From Methanocalculus sp. (GTDB lineage: Archaea > Halobacteriota > Methanomicrobia > Methanomicrobiales > Methanocorpusculaceae), in the NCBI RefSeq assembly GCF_030651615.1, contig NZ_JAUSCG010000184.1, positions 1-19,299 of the forward strand: DNA of 19,299 bases. The letters run 5' to 3'. Position numbers and translations under genes: made by a program. Numbering within the stretch: the stretch's first letter is position 1; the number at the start of each line of letters is the position of its first letter. The notes below the pieces were generated by a model. It ran no database searches. It saw only the letters and a list, made by a program, of their open reading frames with translations, and had not been told where the DNA came from. Below, piece after piece: positions 13,419 to 19,299 of this stretch.

Positions 13419-14636
13419 ATGAAGCATAAGGTGCTGGCATGTATGGCTGCGCTTCTGATCCTTGCCCTTCTTGGTGCAGGTTGTGTCTCAGAAACGCCGG
13501 TAATCCCTCCTGAAGAGTCACATGGTGAAGTTGGTATAATGTATACGGCAGCCGGGCAGATGCCGGTTCTTCTCTCAACTGGCCAGATTGATGGATATAT
13601 GGTCTGGCAGCCGTTTGTATCGGTCGCCACGGCATCCGGTATCGGAAAGGTCGTTTCGTTCTCTCAGGACCTTCCTCCTGCAGGGACGTGGACCGATCAC
13701 ACCTGTTGCGCACTCTCCGGAAGAGAGGACTATATTAAAGCAAACTCGGATGTCGTCAATGCAATTGCTGCTCTTCTCATCCTCTCCGGGGATTATATTC
13801 AGGAGAACCCCGATCGGACAGCTGAGATATCAGCGAACTGGCTCTTTGGTGGTGGAGATATGACCTTTGGGGATGTGACGATCAGTTCCAATGATGTACT
13901 GAAGGGCTCGATCCCGACCATCCGGTTCTCATCTGTACCTTCAACAGAATGGCTGCAGAGCAATGATCGGTTCATTGAGGCACTCCGTGATATCGGCTAT
14001 CTGACAGGCAGTTTAAAGGATGCCCCCTCTGAGGATGTCCGTGAGATGCTCTACGACTTCAGCAACTATGAAGCAGCGAGGGCAATGGTTGATGCCGGTG
14101 AGATTAAGACCCCGCAAAAGCTTACAAAACCACTTTCCCTGGGATATCTGCCATCTGATCATGATGCACCGCTCTTTGTCGCTATCAAAGACTGGGAGTA
14201 TTTCAATGAGAAGTTCGGGATCGCACTCAAACCACGAGTGAACGTACCCGGCAAGGTTGATGTTGCTGACCTGATCGTCAACGGTGTGACGGTTGCAGAA
14301 GTGAAGCTCGTTCAGGGTGAAGGCGGGGCTCAGCTGATGACTCTTATGGCAACAGATGCACTACAGATGGCATATGCAGGCACTCCTCCGACCATCTCGG
14401 CTATTGACAAGGGAACCGCTATTAAGATCCTCTTCCCAACACAGAATGAAGGATCAGGACTTGTCGTTGCGGCATCCGCTCCGGTCACCGACTGGGATTC
14501 GTTCATCGCATGGATTGATGCACGGTCTGCCGAAGGTACACCACTGAAGATTGCCGCACCAATACGGGGCTCGATCCAGGATGTGCAGATAAAATACGCA
14601 CTCCAGGACAGCGGTGTGGTGGTGAAAGAAGTCTGA
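13419..14636 (+). CDS. ABC importer lipoprotein (NMT1/SsuA type), circularly permuted
   Basis: A 405-residue binding protein with a signal peptide and lipobox (LLGAGC, C22 lipid-modified), so it should be anchored outside the membrane. Its lobes appear in reversed order. Residues 36-215 match the second half of nitrate/sulfonate/taurine-type binding proteins: GQIDGYMVWQPFVS at 55-68, HTCCALSGREDYIKANS at 94-110, and FIEALRDIGYL at 185-195. Residues 236-405 match the normal mature N-terminus: LSLGYLPSDHDAPLFVA at 239-255, LMATDALQMAYAGTPPTISAIDKGTAIK at 309-336, and IAAPIRGSIQDVQIKYAL at 378-395. Joining the C-terminus to residue 36 would restore the usual order. The ligand is unknown. The stop overlaps the permease ATG, and ATG 13419 appears leaderless. 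Confidence 0.88.
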   Translation: MKHKVLACMAALLILALLGAGCVSETPVIPPEESHGEVGIMYTAAGQMPVLLSTGQIDGYMVWQPFVSVATASGIGKVVSFSQDLPPAGTWTDHTCCALSGREDYIKANSDVVNAIAALLILSGDYIQENPDRTAEISANWLFGGGDMTFGDVTISSNDVLKGSIPTIRFSSVPSTEWLQSNDRFIEALRDIGYLTGSLKDAPSEDVREMLYDFSNYEAARAMVDAGEIKTPQKLTKPLSLGYLPSDHDAPLFVAIKDWEYFNEKFGIALKPRVNVPGKVDVADLIVNGVTVAEVKLVQGEGGAQLMTLMATDALQMAYAGTPPTISAIDKGTAIKILFPTQNEGSGLVVAASAPVTDWDSFIAWIDARSAEGTPLKIAAPIRGSIQDVQIKYALQDSGVVVKEV

Positions 14637-15397
14637 TGAGATGGTATCTGAAATTATTACCCATTCTTTTTATTCTGCTTATCTGGCAGATCGCATCGGT
14701 TCTGATCAATAATGCGTTCATTCTCCCACAACCCCTCTCAGTTGCCGCAGTACTGAGTAATCCAACAGCCGATATCCTCGGCAGCGGGAGTATATTTGAC
14801 AATGCTATCCTCTCGATCTGGCGGGTTATCCTGGGATTTGGGCTGGCAGTTCTCTGCGCGGTACCGTTTGGAATCATCATAGGCCGCTATCGTCTGATAG
14901 AAGAGCTGGTAAATCCGGTTATTCAACTATTCCGTCCGATACCCCCGCTAGCCTGGGTCCCCCTTGCACTTGCATGGTTTAAGATAGGACTTGCTTCGAT
15001 CGTCTTTATTATTTTTATTGGGTCGTTTTTCCCGGTTTTAATCAACACTATCGATGGAGTGCGGCGTGTAAACCGGACCTGGATCGAGACTGCAGCAATC
15101 TATGGGGCGAAAGGGTGGAAGCTTCTTGCCTATGTCATCCTCCCCGCATCCGCTCCAATCATCTGGACCGGTCTTCGGGTTGGGTTTGGTGTTGCATGGA
15201 TGTGTGTCGTTGCAGCAGAGATGCTCCCCGGGACGACATCCGGTATCGGATATCTGATCATGTACTCATACAACTGGGGTCAGGTGCAGGTGATCGTCGC
15301 CGGCATGATCGTTATTGGTGTCATTGGAATCGGCGTTGATGTGGTCTTCCGTGCGGTTGAAAAGCGAAAGTTCCAGTGGCAGGAGATGAACCGATGA
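14636..15397 (+). CDS. ABC importer permease (nitrate/sulfonate/taurine type)
   Basis: A 253-residue inner-membrane permease with about six hydrophobic helices; the first begins at residue 6, directly after the short MRWYLK start. The cytoplasmic EAA loop that docks on the ATPase is ETAAIYGAKGWKLLAYVILPASAP, about 156-179, followed by the family motif GLRVGFGVAWMCVVAAEML. Members of this family act as homodimers with one ATPase pair. The ATG overlaps the binding-protein stop as TGATG and the stop overlaps the ATPase start, which indicates a three-gene operon. Confidence 0.94.
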   Translation: MRWYLKLLPILFILLIWQIASVLINNAFILPQPLSVAAVLSNPTADILGSGSIFDNAILSIWRVILGFGLAVLCAVPFGIIIGRYRLIEELVNPVIQLFRPIPPLAWVPLALAWFKIGLASIVFIIFIGSFFPVLINTIDGVRRVNRTWIETAAIYGAKGWKLLAYVILPASAPIIWTGLRVGFGVAWMCVVAAEMLPGTTSGIGYLIMYSYNWGQVQVIVAGMIVIGVIGIGVDVVFRAVEKRKFQWQEMNR

Positions 15398-16152
15398 CCG
15401 TTACCATCAGTCGTGTCGGAAAAGTATTCGCATCACGTCAGGGAGAGCCGCTCATCGTTCTTGATGATCTCTCTTTAACGATTGAAAAGAGTGAGCTTGT
15501 CTGTATTCTTGGCCCCTCTGGTTGTGGAAAGACGACACTGCTCCGGATGATCGCAGGTCTTGATCATACGACCTCGGGTGTGATTGATGTCGATGGAGTG
15601 GCTGTAACTGGCCCTGACCCAAGGATTGCCATGATCTTTCAGGAATATTCTCTGTATCCCTGGCGAACTGTCAGGGCAAATGTGGAGTTCGGCCTTCAGA
15701 TGCGTGGGATACCTCCTGAAGAGCGGAGAGAGATTGTTGACCGGAATATCCGGCTTGTCGGGCTGGAAGATTTTGCTATGAGCTATCCGTATGAGCTCTC
15801 CGGAGGGATGCGCCAGCGTGTTGCTGTTGCACGGGCACTCGCAACCGATCCGGCAGTTCTCCTGATGGATGAGCCGTTTGGTGCACTCGACGCTCAGACG
15901 AGAAACCGGATGCAGAAGGAACTCCTCCGGATCTGGGAGAAGACGAAGAAGACTATCATCTTTATCACCCACAGTGTTGATGAAGCGGTTTTTCTTGCCG
16001 ATCGGATTGTTGTACTCTCCCCCCGTCCAGGCAGGGTGGATGTCATCTATGATGTGAATATTCTCCGCCCACGTGATCGGACGAGTGTGGAATTTGCAAA
16101 ACTCCGTCGTGATGTCCTTGAGCTGATAGATCGACTCGAGGAACGCCAATAA
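15394..16152 (+). CDS. ABC importer ATPase (SsuB/TauB/NrtD type)
   Basis: A 252-residue ATPase with all core motifs: Walker A GPSGCGKT at 40-47, Q-loop Q83, signature LSGGMRQR at 135-142, Walker B VLLMDEP ending in the catalytic E160, the D-loop GALDAQ, and switch H193 in ITHS. It has no C-terminal regulatory domain, consistent with the short SsuB/TauB subfamily. ATG 15394 is used because it overlaps the permease stop as ATGA and has GGAG eight bases upstream. An in-frame ATG 18 bp earlier lies further inside the permease gene. Confidence 0.95.
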   Translation: MTVTISRVGKVFASRQGEPLIVLDDLSLTIEKSELVCILGPSGCGKTTLLRMIAGLDHTTSGVIDVDGVAVTGPDPRIAMIFQEYSLYPWRTVRANVEFGLQMRGIPPEERREIVDRNIRLVGLEDFAMSYPYELSGGMRQRVAVARALATDPAVLLMDEPFGALDAQTRNRMQKELLRIWEKTKKTIIFITHSVDEAVFLADRIVVLSPRPGRVDVIYDVNILRPRDRTSVEFAKLRRDVLELIDRLEERQ

Positions 16153-16153
16153 G

Positions 16154-16160
16154 TTTTATA
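16154..16160 (+). promoter_or_regulatory. TATA box of rpl10e
   Basis: TTTTATA starts two bases after the stop codon of the ATPase gene and lies 53 bp before the rpl10e ATG, giving a leader of roughly 30 nt that includes GAGGAG (16199-16204). Confidence 0.5.
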
Positions 16161-16212
16161 CCTTATACCCTCCATTTTATTAAGCACGTTCTGATAGCGA
16201 GGAGTTTTTTAC

Positions 16213-16719
16213 ATGGTACGAAAACCAGCAAAGATGTACAGGGCCATCTCAAAGAAGGCATATACACGCAGGAAATATATGGGTGGTGTTCCAGGAAGCA
16301 AGGTTGTCCAGTTTGATATGGGAAACCTTACAGAGGAGTTTCCGGTCGCTCTCCATCTCATAGTGGAAGAAGCGTGCCAGATCCGCCACACCGCACTTGA
16401 GGCGGCCCGTGTCAACATGAACCGTCGTCTGATGAAAGATGTTGGACGAAGTAACTTCCATATGAAGCTCCGTGTCTTCCCTCACCACGTCATCAGAGAG
16501 AATAAACAGGCGACCGGTGCAGGTGCAGACCGTGTCTCTGAAGGGATGCGTCTATCCTTTGGAAAACCAGTCGGAACTGCGGCTCGTGTGCAGGAGAAAC
16601 AGCGCGTCTTTACCATCTGGACATCGCCCCAGTATGTTGATAAAGCCAAGTATGCCCTTCTTCACGGCGGCCACAAACTCCCGACACCCATCAGGGTTGT
16701 TATTGAAAACGAATCCTGA
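16213..16719 (+). CDS. rpl10e: 50S ribosomal protein L10e (uL16)
   Basis: A 168-residue large-subunit ribosomal protein. The opening MVRKPAKMYRAISKKAYTRR, the segment HLIVEEACQIRHTALEAARVNMNR, and FHMKLRVFPHHVIRENKQATGAGADR (the loop that reaches towards the peptidyl-transferase centre) are typical of archaeal L10e. The name L10e and the archaeal/eukaryotic sequence type separate it from bacterial L16. A strong GAGGAG precedes the ATG by eight bases, and a T run closes the gene, so it is probably a single-gene unit. Confidence 0.97.
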   Translation: MVRKPAKMYRAISKKAYTRRKYMGGVPGSKVVQFDMGNLTEEFPVALHLIVEEACQIRHTALEAARVNMNRRLMKDVGRSNFHMKLRVFPHHVIRENKQATGAGADRVSEGMRLSFGKPVGTAARVQEKQRVFTIWTSPQYVDKAKYALLHGGHKLPTPIRVVIENES

Positions 16720-16736
16720 GTTCTTCAGATACATTC

Positions 16737-16745
16737 TTTTTTTTT
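16737..16745 (+). terminator. Oligo-T terminator after rpl10e
   Basis: Nine consecutive T begin 18 bp after the rpl10e stop codon, with no strong hairpin before them, as in intrinsic archaeal terminators. Confidence 0.6.
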
Positions 16746-16762
16746 AAAAGCATATTTCACGA

Positions 16763-16770
16763 CTTTTATC
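16763..16770 (+). promoter_or_regulatory. TATA-like element of the fumarase operon
   Basis: CTTTTATC is centred about 27 bp before ATG 16794. No Shine-Dalgarno sequence lies before the ATG, so a leaderless mRNA is likely. Confidence 0.45.
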
Positions 16771-16793
16771 ATCTTTGCCGTTGATATAGCGGT

Positions 16794-17633
16794 ATGCACG
16801 CCTCTGAAGAGCAGACGCTCAAAAAGGCCGTATCGGATGCTACTCTGGCATGTATCCACGAAGCCGAGGTCTTTCTCCCATCGGATGTTAAAGCGGCTAT
16901 TGAAGCTGCATACGAAGCCGAGACCGATTCCGTAGCACGTGGGGAACTTGACAATATCCGTGCCAACATCCGCGAGGCAGAGAGGCTGGATATCCCCCTC
17001 TGTCAGGACACCGGTATTATTGTCATCTATCTGACTGTTCCGCATAATCTTTCCATCACCGAATCTGAACTAAAAGATGCTGTCTATGATGGTCTGAGAC
17101 GAGCCACCAACTCCGTTCCCCTCAGACCAAATGCGGTCGATCCGATCACCCGGAAGAATAGTGGGGATAATACAGGTGAGGCAATCCCTCCAATACATAT
17201 GAGAGAGGGTCCGGAGCTTACCATCACTGTCCTTCCGAAGGGGGCGGGCTCAGAGAACGTCTCACGAATCGGGATGCTCCTCCCATCACAGCCCGAAGAG
17301 ATTCCCTCCTTCATCGCTGAGACGGTGCTTCTGGCTGGCGGGCGCCCCTGTCCTCCGATCGTCGTCGGGGTTGGGATCGGCGGCACCTTCGATCTCGCTG
17401 CTGCTCTTGCAAAAGAGGCGCTTCTCCTCCCGATCGATTCTATGGATCCGTTTGAGGCTGGGATCTGTGATGCGATTAATGAACTTGGGATCGGTCCGAT
17501 GGGGCTTGGTGGAAAGACCACCGCACTTGCGGTGAAGGTGAAGAAGGCCCACTGTCATACTGCATCCCTGCCGGTTGCGGTGAATATCCAGTGCTGGGCA
17601 TGCAGACGTGCCACCCGTACGGTGGTTGTATGA
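16794..17633 (+). CDS. Class I fumarate hydratase, alpha (iron-sulfur) subunit
   Basis: A 279-residue subunit of the oxygen-sensitive, [4Fe-4S] class I fumarase, which interconverts fumarate and malate in the reductive TCA branch. The family's FeS ligands are probably C70 (PLCQDTG), C186 (GRPCPPIVVGVGIGG) and C267 or C270 (IQCWACRRATR). KNSGDNTGEAIPP at 121-133 and GLGGKTTALAVKVK at 237-250 are further family signatures. Tartrate dehydratase alpha is the close alternative; the setting next to kor genes favours fumarase. The ATG lies 74 bp after rpl10e with its own TATA-like element, and the stop overlaps the beta subunit start. Confidence 0.93.
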   Translation: MHASEEQTLKKAVSDATLACIHEAEVFLPSDVKAAIEAAYEAETDSVARGELDNIRANIREAERLDIPLCQDTGIIVIYLTVPHNLSITESELKDAVYDGLRRATNSVPLRPNAVDPITRKNSGDNTGEAIPPIHMREGPELTITVLPKGAGSENVSRIGMLLPSQPEEIPSFIAETVLLAGGRPCPPIVVGVGIGGTFDLAAALAKEALLLPIDSMDPFEAGICDAINELGIGPMGLGGKTTALAVKVKKAHCHTASLPVAVNIQCWACRRATRTVVV

Positions 17634-18184
17634 AACTCCATACTCCGCTCGGAGATGAGATCCTCTCACTCCACGCTGGTGATTCCGTCTTTCTTTCAGG
17701 CACACTCTATACCGCACGGGATGAGGCCCATCTCAGAATGATGGAAGAAGGCATCCCGTTTGACCCAAAAGGTGCAGCGATATATCATTGCGGACCGGTG
17801 ATACAGGATAACCGGGTCATCGCCGCAGGGCCCACCACATCCGCGAGGATGAATCCTCTTTCTGGTTTTCTCCTTGATCGGGGTGTCAGATGCCTGATTG
17901 GAAAAGGCGGGATGAGTAAGGAAGTATCTGCATCCCTCAGAGGCAGGGCAGTTTACCTCGCATTTACTGGTGGGTGTGCCGCACTTGCCGCATCCCATAT
18001 GAAGCTCTCCGGTGTCTTCTATCCCGATCTCGGCATGGCAGAGGCGGTATGGGTGATTGAGGTGATCGATCTCCCGCTTGTCGTTGGTATAGATGCAGAT
18101 GGGGGGGATCTCTTCTCAGATGTTGATCGACGAGCCCGTATCAGGTTTGAGGCGTGGAGGGCACGCAGCCATGGTCATGAGTGA
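17630..18184 (+). CDS. Class I fumarate hydratase, beta subunit
   Basis: A 184-residue partner of the alpha subunit that completes the active site. Markers are the opening MKLHTPLGDEILSLHAGDSV, the segment LYTARDEAHLRM with R30-D31 and H34, AAGPTTSARMNPL at 65-77, and GKGGMSKE at 91-98. In bacterial FumA both parts are one chain; separate subunits are usual in methanogens. ATG 17630 overlaps the alpha-subunit stop as ATGA. An in-frame ATG 39 bp earlier lies inside the alpha gene and is not supported. Confidence 0.93.
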   Translation: MKLHTPLGDEILSLHAGDSVFLSGTLYTARDEAHLRMMEEGIPFDPKGAAIYHCGPVIQDNRVIAAGPTTSARMNPLSGFLLDRGVRCLIGKGGMSKEVSASLRGRAVYLAFTGGCAALAASHMKLSGVFYPDLGMAEAVWVIEVIDLPLVVGIDADGGDLFSDVDRRARIRFEAWRARSHGHE

Positions 18185-18215
18185 GTCTATGAGCAAGTGC
18201 TTATTGAATAACGTC

Positions 18216-18227
18216 AAAACTATATAC
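18216..18227 (+). promoter_or_regulatory. Candidate TATA box of the kor operon
   Basis: AAAACTATATAC lies about 18-29 bp before korD ATG 18245, in the 60-bp gap after the fumarase genes. A GAGGG at 18230-18234 could serve ribosomes if transcription comes from upstream instead. Confidence 0.45.
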
Positions 18228-18244
18228 CAGAGGGTTTCTGTCGC

Positions 18245-18517
18245 ATGAAACTGGTCATCGATGATACACGGTGCAAAGGGTGCAACCTCTGCGTGATGGT
18301 CTGCCCGTATCATATCTTTCAGGAAGGTCGGCGGCCGAACCAGAGAGGAATCATTGTACCTGAACTTGATCGCCCGGAGCGGTGTACAAATTGCCGTCTC
18401 TCGCAACTCTATGGTCGTCGCCTCTGTGGGGTATGTCAGCTCATCTGTCCGGATCAGGCGATCACATGGGTTCCTGAGGCTCCGTTTGAACCTCATAAGG
18501 TGGTGATTGAATATTGA
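18245..18517 (+). CDS. korD: 2-oxoglutarate:ferredoxin oxidoreductase, delta (ferredoxin) subunit
   Basis: A 90-residue two-cluster ferredoxin subunit that carries electrons between the catalytic subunits and free ferredoxin. The first [4Fe-4S] motif is regular: C10, C13, C16, C20 followed by proline. The second is stretched, C47 and C50, then about ten residues, then C61, C64 and C68 before proline, leaving five cysteines for four ligand positions. Gene order korD-korA with overlap is usual for methanogen Kor, which makes 2-oxoglutarate from succinyl-CoA and CO2. Other 2-oxoacid oxidoreductases share this architecture; the fumarase neighbourhood supports Kor. Confidence 0.9.
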   Translation: MKLVIDDTRCKGCNLCVMVCPYHIFQEGRRPNQRGIIVPELDRPERCTNCRLSQLYGRRLCGVCQLICPDQAITWVPEAPFEPHKVVIEY

Positions 18518-19299
18518 CACGTATTGACTTTATGCAGGGGAATGACGTCTGCGCAGAGGGAGCAATCGCAGCCGGGTGCAGGTTCTTTGCAGGGTATCCT
18601 ATCACCCCCTCATCCGAGGTTGCCGAACATATGGCGCGCCGCCTCCCAAAAGTTGGGGGGACCTTTATTCAGATGGAGGATGAGATCGCGAGCATGGCCG
18701 CGATCATCGGGGGTGCATGGACTGGTGTTCGGTCAATGACGGCAACAAGTGGCCCCGGCTTCTCCCTGATGATGGAGAATATCGGGTATGCTGCGTTTAC
18801 TGAGACACCATGCGTTGTCATCAATATCCAGCGGGGAGGTCCGTCGACCGGACAGCCGACGATGGCAGCACAGGGGGACATGCTTCAGGCGAGGTTTGGA
18901 TCCCATGGGGATTACAGTGTGGTGGCACTTGCCCCCTCAACTGTGCAGGAGATGTTTGATCTGACTGTAAAGGCTTTCAATCTCGCTGACCGGTTCAGGG
19001 TTCCTGCATTTCTCATGGCAGATGAGATCATCGGTCATCTCCGGGAACGAGTGGAGTTTCCTGATACTGTGGAGTGTACACCGCCTCGTCCACATCGTGA
19101 GGGGATGCTCCCGTTTGAACCTGAAGATGATCTGGTCCCGGGTTTTACGCCGTTTGGCCATGGTCATCGTGTTCATGTAACCGGTCTCACCCATAATGAG
19201 TTGGGATATCCTGCAACGACAGACCCGGATCTTCATGAACAACTCGTTATGCGACTTGTAGAAAAGGTCGAACGCGCCAGGCATGAGATTGCTGATTAT
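18514..19299 (+). CDS. korA: 2-oxoglutarate:ferredoxin oxidoreductase, alpha subunit (partial)
   Basis: The first 262 codons of the alpha subunit; the gene continues beyond the right edge. Signature segments are FMQGNDVCAEGAIAAGCRFF at 6-25, GYPITPSSEVAEHMA at 27-41, QMEDEIASMAAIIGGAWTG at 53-71, and TATSGPGFSLMMENIGYA at 75-92, the pyrimidine-binding domain of this thiamine-diphosphate enzyme family. The start is TTG 18514, overlapping the korD stop as TTGA, with GGTGGTGAT six bases upstream; it gives the usual family N-terminus MTRIDFMQGN. The first in-frame ATG (18532) would cut off conserved residues. Beta and gamma subunit genes are expected just outside the window. Confidence 0.92.
   Translation, partial: MTRIDFMQGNDVCAEGAIAAGCRFFAGYPITPSSEVAEHMARRLPKVGGTFIQMEDEIASMAAIIGGAWTGVRSMTATSGPGFSLMMENIGYAAFTETPCVVINIQRGGPSTGQPTMAAQGDMLQARFGSHGDYSVVALAPSTVQEMFDLTVKAFNLADRFRVPAFLMADEIIGHLRERVEFPDTVECTPPRPHREGMLPFEPEDDLVPGFTPFGHGHRVHVTGLTHNELGYPATTDPDLHEQLVMRLVEKVERARHEIADY

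Noticed and set aside
13390..13713. Minus-strand frame over the start of the ABC binding-protein gene
   Set aside because: It covers the importer promoter and signal-peptide region and has no family features; the lipoprotein on the plus strand is convincing.
15475..16149. Minus-strand frame of 224 codons opposite the ABC ATPase gene
   Set aside because: The plus strand encodes every ABC ATPase motif over the same bases, while this frame shows no recognisable domain.
1..19299. CRISPR array, insertion sequence or prophage genes
   Set aside because: No regularly spaced repeats, transposase, integrase or phage-like genes are seen on either strand.

Overview
The window looks like chromosomal DNA of a methanogenic euryarchaeon, most likely of the Methanomicrobiales (order inferred from gene content, not proven). 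The archaeal markers are: an archaeal Glu-tRNA(Gln) amidotransferase GatD/GatE; ribosomal protein L10e; a DUF2070 membrane protein and a DUF555/UPF0212 protein; a tRNA gene without an encoded CCA; TATA-type promoters; and a two-subunit fumarase beside a Kor-type 2-oxoacid:ferredoxin oxidoreductase. Fumarase plus Kor fits the incomplete reductive TCA branch of these methanogens.

Region 1 (1-3220, all minus strand) is a compact operon that looks like a bacterial stressosome partner-switching module. In transcription order it encodes an RsbR-like STAS protein, an RsbS-like STAS protein, an RsbT-like kinase, a protein fusing an RsbT/RsbW-type ATPase to an RsbX/SpoIIE-type phosphatase, and a fifth gene. 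The fifth gene starts with a third such ATPase domain and runs off the window. The last four genes overlap by a few bases. Archaea have no sigma factor for such a switch to control, so the output of this module is the main open question.

Region 2 (3221-3827) holds a candidate promoter and a GTGTAA repeat cluster for the stress operon, about 460 bp with no convincing gene, and a tRNA-Thr(TGT) gene. Region 3 (3828-8322, minus) is a tight six-gene run: an unknown helical protein, a nitroreductase, a DUF555 protein, a PfkB nucleoside/sugar kinase, a Dph6-like ATP pyrophosphatase and the DUF2070 membrane protein. Region 4 (8371-13218, minus) carries argH, gatD and gatE with overlapping ends, then a small very basic protein.

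Region 5 (13219-16152, plus) is a divergently transcribed ABC importer of the nitrate/sulfonate/taurine type. Its lipoprotein binding component appears to be circularly permuted: the usual second lobe comes first and the usual first lobe comes last. Region 6 (16153-19299, plus) has rpl10e, the two fumarase subunits, and korD followed by the start of korA.

Several operons (unknown-nitroreductase, ABC importer, fumarase) have a TATA-like element about 26 bp before the start codon. This suggests leaderless mRNAs alongside Shine-Dalgarno-led internal genes. The two observations most worth following are the archaeal stressosome-like operon and the permuted binding protein.
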